From: Pseudomonadota bacterium
GTDB taxonomy: Bacteria > Pseudomonadota > Gammaproteobacteria > Burkholderiales > Rhodocyclaceae
Direction: 5' to 3'
DNA length: 64,000 bases
Assembly (NCBI GenBank): GCA_029776255.1
Contig: JAKOTN010000159.1
Location: 124,001-188,000, forward strand
In this document: positions 44,981-54,671 of the stretch, in pieces
Layout: the number at the start of each line of letters is the position of its first letter
Position numbering within the stretch: the stretch's first letter is position 1
Notes under the pieces: generated by a model
The model's input: only the letters and a program-made list of their open reading frames with translations
Databases searched by the model: none
What the model was told of the DNA's origin: nothing
Made by a program: the position numbers and the translations under genes

Positions 44981-46303
44981 ATGAACAAAGCCCTCGCCTA
45001 CAAACTTCTCACCCTGATCCTGCTGGCCCTCGTTCTAGCTTTCGCGGTGATGAAAGTGGAGTGGAAGGTTCAGGAACGCGCCGCGATGCGCGACGGCGCG
45101 GTACGCGACATCGCCGATCAATCCGCCCATGCGCAGCAACTGGTCGGGCCGCTGCTGCTGATCTCGTGCAGCGAGCGGCGCGAGGTGGTCGACACCGACG
45201 ACAAGGGGAAAACCCGTCGCCGCCAAATGAGGCAGGATTGCTCGCGCCTGATTCGACCGGCACAGATCAACGGTCAGGGTTCCCTCAACGTCACCGAACT
45301 GCATCGCGGCATCTACAAGGCACGGGTTTACCTGGCCACGCTGGGTGTCCACGCCGTGTTGCCGGCCTTTCAGCCGAAACCCGGCCAGACCCTGGAAGGA
45401 GTCAACCTGCTGTTTGGCGTGAGCGATCCGCGCGGCTTGAAAAGCATCGCTCTCGGCACCGCCAGTGGCCAGACCCTGGACGCCCGGCCCGGTGTTCCCG
45501 GCGAGGTGTTCGAGCACGGTTTCCACGTGCCGCTCAATCCGGCGCTACTGGAAAAAGGCCTGACACTGGACGCCAAGCTCGAACTCGCCGGCAGCGGTCG
45601 TCTGGACTGGGTGCCGCTGGCCGAGGACAACGACTTCAGCCTGCGCTCGGCCTGGCCGCACCCCAGCTTCGACGGCCAGTTCCTGCCGGAAACGCGCACC
45701 GTGGCCGCGGACGGCTTTTCCGCCCGTTGGCGGGTCAACGATTTCGCCACCGGCGGCGATCGCCTGCTGAACGGCAAAACCGGCGGCTGGCGGGAGAGCG
45801 CGTTCGGCGTATCGCTGATCGATCCGGTGGACGCCTACACCCAGACCGACCGGGCGGTACGCTACGGTTTTCTGTTCGTGCTGCTGACCCTGGGCGGCTT
45901 CTTTCTCTTCGAATTGCTCAAGCAACGCCCGGTGCATCCGCTGCAATACTCGCTGATCGGTTTCGCGGTGGTGCTGTTCTTCCTGCTGCTGCTGGCGCTT
46001 TCCGAACATACCGGTTTCCCCCTGGCCTATCTGATCGCCGCCGTCGCCTGCGTGGCGATGATCACCGGCTACAGCCGCACGCTGCTGGGAAGCTGGAAAG
46101 GCGCGGCCAGTCTGGCGGGCGGCTACGGTCTGTTGTATCTGGGCCTGTACAAACTGCTGGCTTCCGAGGATTACGCCTTGTTGATGGGCGCCTGGCTGAT
46201 CTTCGGCGTCCTGGCGCTGACGATGTATCTCACCCGCCGCCTGGACTGGCGCAAGGCTGGGCTGCCGATCGCCACCGCCTCCACCACCGCCGCCAACGAC
46301 TGA
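44981..46303 (+). CDS. creD: Cell envelope integrity protein CreD
   Basis: A 440-residue inner-membrane protein matching CreD in length and layout: one N-terminal helix, a large periplasmic domain (residues about 40-300; LYKARVYLATL-like IYKARVYLATLGV and GVSDPRGLKSI), and five or six C-terminal helices (VRYGFLFVLLTLGGFFLFEL onward). CreD is the main CreBC target in E. coli and is linked to tolerance of colicin E2 and of beta-lactams. It starts 73 bases after creC. Two TCAC blocks at 44901 and 44923 recall half of the TTCAC cre-tag, but their spacing differs from E. coli. Confidence 0.9.
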   Translation: MNKALAYKLLTLILLALVLAFAVMKVEWKVQERAAMRDGAVRDIADQSAHAQQLVGPLLLISCSERREVVDTDDKGKTRRRQMRQDCSRLIRPAQINGQGSLNVTELHRGIYKARVYLATLGVHAVLPAFQPKPGQTLEGVNLLFGVSDPRGLKSIALGTASGQTLDARPGVPGEVFEHGFHVPLNPALLEKGLTLDAKLELAGSGRLDWVPLAEDNDFSLRSAWPHPSFDGQFLPETRTVAADGFSARWRVNDFATGGDRLLNGKTGGWRESAFGVSLIDPVDAYTQTDRAVRYGFLFVLLTLGGFFLFELLKQRPVHPLQYSLIGFAVVLFFLLLLALSEHTGFPLAYLIAAVACVAMITGYSRTLLGSWKGAASLAGGYGLLYLGLYKLLASEDYALLMGAWLIFGVLALTMYLTRRLDWRKAGLPIATASTTAAND

Positions 46304-46311
46304 GGCACGCG

Positions 46312-46824
46312 ATGTTCATCGCGCACCTGCCCGCCGGTTATCTCTGCGCGCGCGGCCTGGCGAGCCGCGCCGGTGGGTCGATCACGCCGGCCATGGCCCT
46401 CGTCGGCATGGTCGGCGGCGTGTTCCCGGATATCGACCTGTTTTACCGCGCCTTCTTCGCCAGCCAGCGCATCCACCATCACCGTTACCCGACCCATCTG
46501 CCGCTGGTCTGGCTGGCCATCACCGTCGGCACTGCCCTGCTGCTGCGGGCGGGGCATCCGATCCGTCGCCACGCCGCGATTTTCCTGCTCGCGGTCTGGA
46601 GCCACCTGCTGCTCGACAGTGTCGCCGGCGATATCTGGTGGCGGTGGCCGTGGTTCGATCCGCCGTTTTCGCTGGTCAGGATACCGGCGGTCCATTCCCG
46701 CTGGTGGCTGAACTACCTGCTGCACTGGACCGCGGTCGTGGAGTTCGGTCTCGTCGGCGTCGCCGCCTATCTGGAATGGTCGCGGCCGGTGTTTTTTGGT
46801 CGCTGGCGGCGACCTGCCGCATGA
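46312..46824 (+). CDS. YdjM-like metal-dependent hydrolase family membrane protein (DUF457)
   Basis: A 170-residue membrane protein that starts FIAHLPAGYLCARGL and carries the LexA-regulated YdjM-type motifs: GGVFPDIDLFYRAFF with two aspartates, HHHRYPTHLPLVW and WSHLLLDSVAGDIWW. His and Asp at these positions are thought to bind metal; the substrate of the family is not known. About four hydrophobic helices. It begins eight bases after creD, so it is likely cotranscribed with creBCD. Confidence 0.82.
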   Translation: MFIAHLPAGYLCARGLASRAGGSITPAMALVGMVGGVFPDIDLFYRAFFASQRIHHHRYPTHLPLVWLAITVGTALLLRAGHPIRRHAAIFLLAVWSHLLLDSVAGDIWWRWPWFDPPFSLVRIPAVHSRWWLNYLLHWTAVVEFGLVGVAAYLEWSRPVFFGRWRRPAA

Positions 46825-46835
46825 GCCGGCGGCGC

Positions 46836-48143
46836 TCACGGCACGGCCGGTTTCGGCGTGTCACCGATCAGGCGCACTTCGCGCTGCGGGTAGGGGATTT
46901 CGATGCCGTGTTCCTGAAACGCCTGCCAGATCGCCAGATTGATCGCCGAACGAATGCCGCCGCTCCCTTCCTGCGGGTCGGCGATCCAGAACGCGAGATC
47001 GAAGTTGATGCCGCTGTCAGCGAACAGGGTCAACAACACCTGCGGCGGCGGCTCGGCCAGCACCCGCGGTTGCGCCTGCGCCGCCTCCTTCATCAAGCGC
47101 ATCACCAGTTGCAGATCGGCGTTGTAGGCCACTTGCAGCGAAATGACCAGCCGCACCCGGGTATCGGAAAACGACTCGTTGCGGATGATGTTCGAAACCA
47201 GATACTCGTTGGGAATGATCACTTCGGTACCGCCAAGCGTGCGCACCACGGTGTAGCGCGCGGTGATGTGCCGCACGACGCCGGACGTGGCGGGGTCGAT
47301 GGCGATCACGTTGCCGATGCGGATCGAGCGATCGAGCAGGATGATGAAACCGCTGACGTAATTGCTGGCGATTTTCTGCAAGCCGAAACCGAGACCGACC
47401 GCCAGAGCGCCGCTGAACACCGACAGCGCGGTGATGTCGATGCCGACCAGCGACAGACTGAGCAACAGCGCGATCACCGACAACACCGCCTTGACCAGCC
47501 GGCCGACGACCACGCGCAAGTTGGAATCGAGCGTCTCGTTGGCCGACAGGCGTTTGTCGACGACACCGGACAGCCACAATGCCACCAGGACGGTGCAGAT
47601 CACGGTGATCAGACCGTTAATCAGGGTCCACAGATCCAGTTTCTGCTTGCCGATGGAAAAAGTGACCTGTTCGAGCATCTCGACGATCGGCTCCGAGAGG
47701 CCGCTGATATACAGCGCCAGACACAGCCAGATGGTGGTGGCGATGAAACGCTCGGAGGACACCAGCCAACTGCTCGGCGAAAAGGCGTAGCGCAGAATGT
47801 AGATCGCCGCGCGCACCAAGGCCAACGAAGTCATCAACGGCACCGCGAGTTCGAGCAGGCTGACCGGTCCGACATGCCAGAACTTGAACAGCTTGCGGGC
47901 GATGAGCACGAACAGCAGCGCCACTAGTGGAAAAAGGATCCGACGCAGGCTCCCCGCGCCGAGCGTGCGCAGCATGCCGTGTTCGGCGGTGGTGTGCGCG
48001 ATGTCGTGACTGCGCCAGTAGCGTCCCAGCGCCCAGGCGAGCGCCAGACAAGCCGTCAGCGCCAGCACCTGCCAAAGAAAACCGGGATCGCTGAAATCGC
48101 TCCAGAGATCGAGCAGCAGCGAAAACATGACTTTTTCGTTCAT
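46836..48143 (-). CDS. MscS-family mechanosensitive channel
   Basis: A 435-residue MscS-type channel protein, longer than E. coli MscS (286) because of extra N-terminal helices. About five or six membrane segments precede the pore helix, SGALAVGLGFGLQKIASNYVSG (given in part: GALAVGLGFGLQKIA), with the Gly/Ala packing of MscS TM3, followed by the beta domain (LLDRSIRIGNVIAID, GTEVIIPNEYLVSN). It probably protects against hypo-osmotic shock. The ATG at 48143 overlaps the rsmB stop (ATGA). Confidence 0.9.
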   Translation of the reverse strand: MNEKVMFSLLLDLWSDFSDPGFLWQVLALTACLALAWALGRYWRSHDIAHTTAEHGMLRTLGAGSLRRILFPLVALLFVLIARKLFKFWHVGPVSLLELAVPLMTSLALVRAAIYILRYAFSPSSWLVSSERFIATTIWLCLALYISGLSEPIVEMLEQVTFSIGKQKLDLWTLINGLITVICTVLVALWLSGVVDKRLSANETLDSNLRVVVGRLVKAVLSVIALLLSLSLVGIDITALSVFSGALAVGLGFGLQKIASNYVSGFIILLDRSIRIGNVIAIDPATSGVVRHITARYTVVRTLGGTEVIIPNEYLVSNIIRNESFSDTRVRLVISLQVAYNADLQLVMRLMKEAAQAQPRVLAEPPPQVLLTLFADSGINFDLAFWIADPQEGSGGIRSAINLAIWQAFQEHGIEIPYPQREVRLIGDTPKPAVP

Positions 48144-49417
48144 GTGCGCTCCATCGCCGTCGCGAAAAAAGCGTCGGTGCCATGACGGTGCGGCAACAGA
48201 CGCAAGCGATCGCCGCAATCGATGGCGATCGCCTGCCGGGCAAGGATTTCCTGCGCCGAACAAACGGCAAATTCAGGATGCGCGGCGAGAAACGCGTCGA
48301 CGATCGCGTCGTTTTCCGCCGTCAGCAGACTACAGGTCGCATACACCAGTCGGCCGCCCGGCTTCAGCAAGGTCGCCGCCGCCGCCAGGATCGACGCCTG
48401 CTTGACCGCCAGTTCGGCCACGCTGGCCGGCGTCTGCCGCCATTTCAGATCCGGATTGCGCCGCAAGGTACCGAGGCCCGAGCACGGCGCATCGACCAGC
48501 ACGCGGTCGAGCTTGCCGGCCAGACGCCGAATCTTGATGTCGCGTTCGGACTCGATGCGCACCGGATGCACGTTCGACAAGCCGGAGCGGGCCAGGCGCG
48601 GCTTGAGTTTGGTCAAACGCTTTTCGTTGACGTCGAAGGCATACAGCCGCCCTTGCGAGCGCATCAGCGCGCCGAGCAGCAGGGTCTTGCCGCCGGCGCC
48701 GGCGCAGAAATCGGCAACCATCTCGCCGCGCCGGGGCTGCAACAGGAAACCCAGCAACTGGCTGCCCTCGTCCTGCACTTCGATGCTGCCCTCGACAAAT
48801 AGTGGGTGCCGGGCCAGCGCCGGCTTGCCGGCCAAACGGATGCCGAGCGGCGAGTAAGGGCACGCGCTGGCGACCAGACCGTCGGCCCGCAACCGTTCCA
48901 GCACCGCCGGCCGCGCGCTTTTCTCGGTATTGACGCGCAGATCCAACGGCGCCGGCTGATTGAGCACGTTCGCCAGCTGTTCGAGCTCGTCGGCGACGAA
49001 GGCGCCGGACAACGCGTCGTAAAGCCAGTCGGGCAGATCGAGACGCACCGCCACCGGCAGATCCGCCGGCTTGACGGCCTTGGCCGCCGCCAGCCATTTG
49101 CTCTCGCTTTCGCTGAGCACCGGTTCGAGCTGCCGCCGGTTCAAGCCCAGCACGCACGCCAGCAAGGCCAGCAGCAGCCGGCGCGACGTGACGTCGTCGC
49201 CGCAACGCGCCGTCAGCGAGCGCTTGCGCCGCAGCACGGCGAACACCGTTTCGGCGACGAAGCCGCGATCGGCGTGGCCGAGTTCGCGGTGCTGACGAAA
49301 ATAGCCGGAAACAACACTGTCCGCCGGGTGCGGCGAACGCAGCAATTCGGCGAGCAAGACTTCGGCATGGCGGAAAACCGCCGGCGTGAAACGGGCGAGA
49401 GAATTGGTCGCGGTCAT
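48140..49417 (-). CDS. rsmB: RsmB/NOP-family rRNA (cytosine-5) methyltransferase
   Basis: A 425-residue SAM-dependent methyltransferase, near the length of E. coli RsmB (429), which methylates C967 of 16S rRNA. The N-terminal part resembles the NusB-like RNA-binding domain; the catalytic part has SAM motif I VADFCAGAGGKTLLL, the cysteine motifs DAPCSGLGTLRRNPD and YATCSLLTAEN. The ATG at 49417 gives the N-terminal domain; upstream in-frame sequence lies over the DUF3108 gene. The order DUF3108-rsmB is usual in betaproteobacteria. Confidence 0.92.
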   Translation of the reverse strand: MTATNSLARFTPAVFRHAEVLLAELLRSPHPADSVVSGYFRQHRELGHADRGFVAETVFAVLRRKRSLTARCGDDVTSRRLLLALLACVLGLNRRQLEPVLSESESKWLAAAKAVKPADLPVAVRLDLPDWLYDALSGAFVADELEQLANVLNQPAPLDLRVNTEKSARPAVLERLRADGLVASACPYSPLGIRLAGKPALARHPLFVEGSIEVQDEGSQLLGFLLQPRRGEMVADFCAGAGGKTLLLGALMRSQGRLYAFDVNEKRLTKLKPRLARSGLSNVHPVRIESERDIKIRRLAGKLDRVLVDAPCSGLGTLRRNPDLKWRQTPASVAELAVKQASILAAAATLLKPGGRLVYATCSLLTAENDAIVDAFLAAHPEFAVCSAQEILARQAIAIDCGDRLRLLPHRHGTDAFFATAMERT

Positions 49418-49424
49418 GTCATTC

Positions 49425-50471
49425 CTAGTTGCCGAGGTCGATGGCCGTGGCCACCTGGACCAGAATATTGCCCTTGCGGTCGACGTGCTGCACTTTAATC
49501 GGCAGCATCGCCCGATCATACGCCAGCCACAACTCGGTGGTCGCCACGCCCGGCACACGCAGATGCAGGCAACGGAAAGTGCCGGCGGGCACCGAAACTT
49601 CCTGATCGCCGAGCACTTCGAGACGGAAATTGGCGTATTTCTTGCCGGTGGCGATCGGCATGCCGTCACCGCTTTGCAGATGGGCCAGCAGGCTCAACTG
49701 GTAGGGAAACGACAGCAAATCCTGTGCGCCGGCATCCAGGGACTGCGGCGGTCGGGCGCCCATTCGCACTTGCCGCCGCGACCAGTCGAATTCCGCTCCC
49801 TCGCCGCCGGTGCCGTCCTTGCGGCGGGTGACGAAATGTTCCGGCACCAAGCCGCTGTCGGTCATCCGTCCGCGACTCTCGACATCGATGCGCAAGGGGC
49901 GAAAAAAACCGACCATGCCACTGGTTTCGGTGACCGCCGTGATCCGGTAGGCGCCGTTGGCGATTTCCCAGTCGTGAATCGAGGTGCCGACTTGAAATCC
50001 CTGATCGCCGCTGTCGACGCGATAACCGATGCGGCCCCTGGCCGGCAGGCGGTCGGCAACGATTGCCGGTGCGCCGGCCGACGCGCCAGACGAAGCGGTC
50101 CCAGCATTTTCCGGCACGGAATCCGGCGCCGATGCCGACGCGGATTCCGGCGCCCCGCCAACCGTTTCGGCGGCTGACTCGACCGCTGGCGCCGGCACGG
50201 CTTGCGGCGACGGCGTCGCGCTGACGGTTGGCGACGGCGGGTGGGCTGGCGCCTTGCGCGATGTTTTCCGCGGCGTCTGGTGTTTCACCGGCGCGGCCTT
50301 GGCGACCGGCGGCGACGCGGCGGGTGCCGGCGGGCGCGGTTTCGGTATTTTCAGTTCGGCGACCAGCGGCGGCGGCTCGGCCGGTTCGGACAACTCGTAA
50401 TCGGCGCCAAAGAGGACCAGGCCGTGCACGCCGAGCGAGGCCAGGACAGCCAGCAGCAGCGCGACAGGCAT
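49425..50471 (-). CDS. DUF3108 domain protein with TonB-like linker
   Basis: A 348-residue protein: one N-terminal membrane helix (ALLLAVLASLGVHGLVLFGA), a Pro/Ala/Lys-rich linker of about 110 residues like that of TonB, and a C-terminal DUF3108 domain from about 145 (ARGRIGYRVDSGDQGFQVG, LPIKVQHVDRKGNILVQVA). DUF3108 domains are extracytoplasmic and have no assigned function. It lies between purN (12 bases) and rsmB (7 bases), most likely in one transcript. Confidence 0.87.
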   Translation of the reverse strand: MPVALLLAVLASLGVHGLVLFGADYELSEPAEPPPLVAELKIPKPRPPAPAASPPVAKAAPVKHQTPRKTSRKAPAHPPSPTVSATPSPQAVPAPAVESAAETVGGAPESASASAPDSVPENAGTASSGASAGAPAIVADRLPARGRIGYRVDSGDQGFQVGTSIHDWEIANGAYRITAVTETSGMVGFFRPLRIDVESRGRMTDSGLVPEHFVTRRKDGTGGEGAEFDWSRRQVRMGARPPQSLDAGAQDLLSFPYQLSLLAHLQSGDGMPIATGKKYANFRLEVLGDQEVSVPAGTFRCLHLRVPGVATTELWLAYDRAMLPIKVQHVDRKGNILVQVATAIDLGN

Positions 50472-50483
50472 CGGCTCGGCCGC

Positions 50484-51161
50484 CTAGGACGCGCCGACTC
50501 GCGCGGCATCGGTCTGGGGCGCGATCAACGCCGCGTCGCTGGCTTGCGCGGTGGCCAGCCGCACGCGTCCGTCCTCGACGCGCAAGCGACCTTCGGCGAA
50601 CCAGCGCACCGCCAGCGGATAAATACGATGTTCCTGCGCCAGCACGCGCGCGGCCAGAGTGATCTCGTCGTCGTCGTCGAGCACCGGCACGGCGGCCTGC
50701 GCCACCACCGGCCCGTGGTCGAGATCGGGCGTGACGAAATGCACCGTGCAGCCGTGGATGCGCACGCCTTCGGCCAGCGCCCGGCGGTGGGTGTGCAGGC
50801 CGGGAAACGACGGCAGCAGCGAGGGATGAATATTCAGCAGCCGGCCGTGGTAATGGCGGACGAAAGACTCGCCGAGAATGCGCATGAAACCGGCCAGCAG
50901 CACCAGATCGGGAGCGAAAGCGTCTATCGCCTCGCGTAGCGCGCGGTCGAACTCGTCGCGTCCGGCGAACTGCCGGTGGTCGACCACGGCGGTTGGCACG
51001 CCATGGGCGGCGGCGGTACGCAAACCGGCGGCATCGGGCCGGTTGGCGATCACCGCGACGATGCGCGCCGACGACAATTCGTTGGCGGCGGCGGCGGCCA
51101 GCAGCGACGCCATGTTGCTGCCGCGCCCCGAAATGAGGACCACCACGGACACGCGGGCCAT
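50484..51161 (-). CDS. purN: Phosphoribosylglycinamide formyltransferase
   Basis: PurN adds a formyl group from 10-formyl-tetrahydrofolate to GAR in purine synthesis. The 225-residue enzyme has the phosphate-binding ISGRGSNMASLL, the catalytic NIHPSLLPSFPG (Asn and His) and VTPDLDHGPVVAQ with the catalytic Asp. The ATG at 51161 overlaps the dedA stop by one base (TGATG). The C-terminal 15 residues are a nonconserved tail. Confidence 0.95.
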   Translation of the reverse strand: MARVSVVVLISGRGSNMASLLAAAAANELSSARIVAVIANRPDAAGLRTAAAHGVPTAVVDHRQFAGRDEFDRALREAIDAFAPDLVLLAGFMRILGESFVRHYHGRLLNIHPSLLPSFPGLHTHRRALAEGVRIHGCTVHFVTPDLDHGPVVAQAAVPVLDDDDEITLAARVLAQEHRIYPLAVRWFAEGRLRVEDGRVRLATAQASDAALIAPQTDAARVGAS

Positions 51162-51799
51162 CAGGCGGCCTTTCGCTGTTGCCACCAGCCGATCAGCACC
51201 GGCAGCAAGGAAACGGCGATGATCGCCAGAATCACCAGCGTCAGATTCTGCCGTATCCACGGCAAGTTGCCGAACCAGTAGCCGGCCAGGGTCAACGACA
51301 GCGCCCAGGCGCCGGCGCCGATCAGGTTGAAGAACGTGAATTTGGCGTAATTCATCGCTCCGACGCCGGCGACGAAGGGCGCGAAGGTGCGAAACAGCGG
51401 CAGGAAGCGAGAAATCACCAAGGTCTTGCCACCGTGCCGCTCATAAAACGCATGTGTTTTTTCCAGCGCCGCCTTGTTGAAAAAACGCGATTCTTCCCAC
51501 TGAAAAACCTTCGGCCCAAGAAAACGGCCGATCTGGTAATTGAGCATGTTGCCAAGCGTCGCCGCAGCGACCAGCACGGCGAGCAGGATGGCGATGTCCA
51601 TGCCGCCCAGCGCCGCCAGCGCGCCGGCGACGAACAGCAGCGAGTCGCCGGGCAGGAAAGGCGTGACCACGAAACCGGTCTCGCTGAAAATGATCGCGAA
51701 GAGAATGGCGTAGATCCACGCGCCATGGTTCTGCGCCAGCGCGGCAAGGTGAACGTCGAGGTGCAGAACGATGTCGATGAAGCTGCTGAGGTATTCCAT
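51161..51799 (-). CDS. DedA-family membrane protein
   Basis: A 212-residue DedA protein with family motifs ETGFVVTPFLPGDSLLFVAG, GRFLGPKVFQWEES and RFLPLFRTFAPFVAGVGAM, the last containing the conserved arginines of the proton-linked site. DedA proteins include lipid-carrier flippases such as UptA and are needed for envelope homeostasis. The ATG at 51799 matches the family start; the 63 bases before mutL then hold the divergent promoters. It is the first gene of the dedA-purN-DUF3108-rsmB-mscS run. Confidence 0.9.
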   Translation of the reverse strand: MEYLSSFIDIVLHLDVHLAALAQNHGAWIYAILFAIIFSETGFVVTPFLPGDSLLFVAGALAALGGMDIAILLAVLVAAATLGNMLNYQIGRFLGPKVFQWEESRFFNKAALEKTHAFYERHGGKTLVISRFLPLFRTFAPFVAGVGAMNYAKFTFFNLIGAGAWALSLTLAGYWFGNLPWIRQNLTLVILAIIAVSLLPVLIGWWQQRKAA

Positions 51800-51849
51800 G
51801 GCTGGCGGGGAAGAACGGCAAGCCGCGATTTTACCGGAAGCCGGACCGG

Positions 51850-51855
51850 TATAAT
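51850..51855 (+). promoter_or_regulatory. TATAAT -10 box six bases before mutL
   Basis: A perfect TATAAT ends six bases before the mutL ATG at 51862; a poor -35 (GATTTT) lies 17 bases upstream. The expected transcription start coincides with the A of the ATG, and there is no Shine-Dalgarno sequence, so mutL may be read from a leaderless mRNA. Confidence 0.5.
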
Positions 51856-51861
51856 CGCGGC

Positions 51862-53721
51862 ATGCCTGAAACAATCCACCTGCTGCCCGATCTGCTGATC
51901 AGTCAGATCGCGGCCGGCGAAGTCGTCGACCGACCGGCATCGGTGCTCAAGGAACTGCTCGAAAACGCGCTCGATGCCGGCGGTTCGACCCTTCAGATCC
52001 AGCTCGAGGAGGGCGGTGTCAAGCGGATCCGCCTCGGCGACGACGGCCGCGGCATCGCCCGCGACGAACTGGCGCTCGCCCTCACCCGCCACGCCACCTC
52101 CAAGATCGCCTCGCTGAGCGACCTGGAAAATGTCGCCACGCTCGGTTTTCGCGGCGAAGCGCTGGCCTCGATCGCCGCCGTCGCCCGCGTTGCCATCACC
52201 AGCCGCCAGAACGGCGCGCCTCACGCCTGGCGCCTGGTTGGCGAAGCCGACGCGAGACCGGAACCGGCGGCGTTGGCCGTCGGCACGGTCGTTGAGATGC
52301 GGGATTTGTACTACAACACCCCGGCGCGGCGAAAATTCCTCAAGTCCGAGCAAACCGAATTCGCCCACTGCGCGGAAACCGTCAAACGGATCGCCCTGGC
52401 GCATCCCGCGGTCGCCTTCACCTTGTCGCATAACAGCCGCGTCAACCTGCACCTGCCGCGAAGCGACGCTCACAGCCGCGCCGGCGCTGTTCTCGGCGAC
52501 GATTTTCTTGCCGAATCGCGCGCCCTCGACGTGCAGGCCGGGCCGCTGCGCGTCTTCGGCTATTGCGCCCTGCCCGCCTACTCCCGACCGCGCGGCGACG
52601 CCCAATACTGTTACGTCAACGGCCGTTTCGTGCGCGACAAGGTGCTCGCCCACGCCCTGCGCGAGGCCTACCGGGATCTGCTGCACGGCAGCCGCTACCC
52701 GGCGTACTGCCTGTTCGTCGACATCGATCCGGCGGCCGTGGACGTCAATGTCCATCCGCAAAAAACCGATGTCCGCTTTCGCGACGCGCGCTCGGTGCAT
52801 CAGTTCGTCTTTCACGCCGTGCAACGCCTGCTCGCCAACCCGCTGAGCGCAGAGGCGCCGGTCGGCCACTCGGCCCCGCCGCTTCTCGTCCCTTCCGCGA
52901 ATTCCGCCGCTTTCGAAAGGGACGGCGAGAACGATGACCGCGGCGCCGGTGGCGGCAACCCGCGCCCGACTCCCTTTTTCCCGCCCCACGGCGCTTTCCA
53001 GCCCGCCTTGCGCGTTGGCGAACGCGTTGGCGAACGCGTCGGCGGCGACAGCTATCTGGCCTTCGCGCGTGCCGCGTTGCCGGCAAACAGCGACAACACC
53101 GCCGCCGAAACGGCGTGGAGCGACGACGGCGATGCCGCGCCGCCGCTCGGTTACGCCCTCGCCCAACTGCACAGTATCTATATCCTGGCCCAGAACGCGC
53201 GCGGACTGGTGATCGTCGACATGCACGCCGCGCACGAACGCATCCTTTATGAAAAGCTCAAACAGGCGTTCGACGAACAGCGCATCGCCACCCAGGGTCT
53301 GCTGATTCCAGCGGTGTTCAGCGCCGACGACATCGATCTCGCCACCACCGAGGAACACGCAGACGCCCTGAGGCGGCTCGGCTTCGATCTGGCGCCGCTG
53401 GGGCCTCGGCAACTGGCGGTGCGCGGCGTGCCGGCGTTGCTGGAGGCGGCCGACCCCGCCGCGCTGGCGCGCGCGCTGCTCGCCGACTTGCGCGAGCATG
53501 GCGTCAGCCAGGCGCTCACCGCCCACCGCGACGCGCTGCTCGGCACTCTCGCCTGCCATGGCGCGGTGCGCGCCCGGCGCCTGCTGTCGATACCCGAAAT
53601 GAACGCCCTGCTGCGGCAGATGGAAGCAACCGAGCGTTCGGGCCATTGCAACCACGGTCGCCCGACTTGGGCGCAAATGAGCCTGGCCGAACTCGACCAG
53701 CACTTCCTGCGCGGTCGATGA
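51862..53721 (+). CDS. mutL: DNA mismatch repair protein MutL
   Basis: A 619-residue MutL. The N-terminal GHKL ATPase has [38 protein letters not shown] and [16 protein letters not shown]; the linker (about 335-430) is Pro/Gly-rich with a 12-base tandem repeat; the C-terminal dimerisation domain contains [12 protein letters not shown], the metal-binding motif of endonuclease-active MutL proteins, and CHGAVRA and GRPTW. This motif fits organisms without MutH. The start at 51862 opens the ATPase fold ([12 protein letters not shown]). The stop overlaps miaA (ATGA). Confidence 0.96.
   Translation: MPETIHLLPDLLISQIAAGEVVDRPASVLKELLENALDAGGSTLQIQLEEGGVKRIRLGDDGRGIARDELALALTRHATSKIASLSDLENVATLGFRGEALASIAAVARVAITSRQNGAPHAWRLVGEADARPEPAALAVGTVVEMRDLYYNTPARRKFLKSEQTEFAHCAETVKRIALAHPAVAFTLSHNSRVNLHLPRSDAHSRAGAVLGDDFLAESRALDVQAGPLRVFGYCALPAYSRPRGDAQYCYVNGRFVRDKVLAHALREAYRDLLHGSRYPAYCLFVDIDPAAVDVNVHPQKTDVRFRDARSVHQFVFHAVQRLLANPLSAEAPVGHSAPPLLVPSANSAAFERDGENDDRGAGGGNPRPTPFFPPHGAFQPALRVGERVGERVGGDSYLAFARAALPANSDNTAAETAWSDDGDAAPPLGYALAQLHSIYILAQNARGLVIVDMHAAHERILYEKLKQAFDEQRIATQGLLIPAVFSADDIDLATTEEHADALRRLGFDLAPLGPRQLAVRGVPALLEAADPAALARALLADLREHGVSQALTAHRDALLGTLACHGAVRARRLLSIPEMNALLRQMEATERSGHCNHGRPTWAQMSLAELDQHFLRGR
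53011..53043 (+). repeat. 12-base tandem repeat in the mutL linker
   Basis: CGCGTTGGCGAA occurs at 53011-53022 and 53023-53034, with a third imperfect copy CGCGTCGGC. The unit is four codons, so copy-number change would lengthen or shorten the linker (repeating R-V-G-E) without a frameshift. Confidence 0.8.
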
Positions 53722-54671
53722 ACGGTTCATCGTCACCCACGCCACCCCTGCCGCCGGCGATCCTGCTGATGGGTCCCACCGCCAGCGGCAAGACGGCGCT
53801 GGCGCTGCGACTGGCCCGCCGCTTTCCCGTCGACTTGATCAGCGTGGACTCGGCGCAAGTCTTCCGCGACATGAACATCGGCACCGCCAAGCCCGACGCC
53901 GCGACGCTGGCCGACTTCCCGCACCGCCTGCTCGACCTGCTCAGCCCGGAAGACGCCTACTCGGCGGCGCGCTTCTGCCGCGACGCTCTGGAGGCCATGG
54001 CCGAGATCACCGCGCGCGGCCGCGTGCCGCTGCTGGTCGGCGGCACCATGCTGTATTTCAAGGCGCTGATCGACGGGCTGGTCGACCTGCCGCAAGCCGA
54101 CGCCGCCACCCGCGCGGCCATCGACCGCGACGCCGCCGAACGCGGCTGGCCGGCGCTGCACGCCGAACTGGCCCGGCACGACCCGCTCACCGCCGCCCGC
54201 CTGCACACCACCGACTCGCAGCGCATCCAGCGCGCACTCGAAGTCTTCCGCCTCGGCGGGCGACCGCTCTCCGAACTCCTGGCCGGCGGCGGCAGTCCGC
54301 CGCCCTACCGCTTCGTCGCCATCGGCCTGCTGCCCTCCGAGCGCGGCATTCTCCACCAACGCATCGCCGAACGTTTCGAGGCCATGCTCGCCGCCGGACT
54401 GGAAGACGAAGTCAGCGCGCTACGCGCGAAATACCGCCTGCACGCCGGCCTGCCGGCCATGCGCTGCGTCGGCTACCGGCAAGTCTGGGACGTGCAGCAC
54501 AATCTGGCGCCGCGCCACGAACTGCGCGAGCGCGGCATCCACGCCACCCGCCAACTCGCCAAACGGCAGATCACCTGGCTCAACAACACCCTGCGGCCGC
54601 GAACCGTCGATTGCCTGGCCCCCGATCTCGACACCCGCGTCCTCCGGCAGCTTGACCCTTTGTTCGCCTGA
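53718..54671 (+). CDS. miaA: tRNA dimethylallyltransferase
   Basis: MiaA adds a dimethylallyl group to A37 of UNN-decoding tRNAs, the first step to ms2i6A. The 317-residue protein has the P-loop [31 protein letters not shown] with the catalytic Asp (Tyr of the usual motif replaced by Phe), [14 protein letters not shown] and the C-terminal [10 protein letters not shown] and [12 protein letters not shown]. The ATG at 53718 overlaps the mutL stop by four bases, a common mutL-miaA arrangement. Confidence 0.96.
   Translation: MNGSSSPTPPLPPAILLMGPTASGKTALALRLARRFPVDLISVDSAQVFRDMNIGTAKPDAATLADFPHRLLDLLSPEDAYSAARFCRDALEAMAEITARGRVPLLVGGTMLYFKALIDGLVDLPQADAATRAAIDRDAAERGWPALHAELARHDPLTAARLHTTDSQRIQRALEVFRLGGRPLSELLAGGGSPPPYRFVAIGLLPSERGILHQRIAERFEAMLAAGLEDEVSALRAKYRLHAGLPAMRCVGYRQVWDVQHNLAPRHELRERGIHATRQLAKRQITWLNNTLRPRTVDCLAPDLDTRVLRQLDPLFA

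Noticed and set aside
51415-53745. Very long minus-strand open frame (776 codons) across mutL and dedA
   Set aside because: It is antisense to a full-length MutL with all motifs; high GC at third positions keeps the opposite frame open. Its composition is Gly/Arg/Val-rich without any domain.
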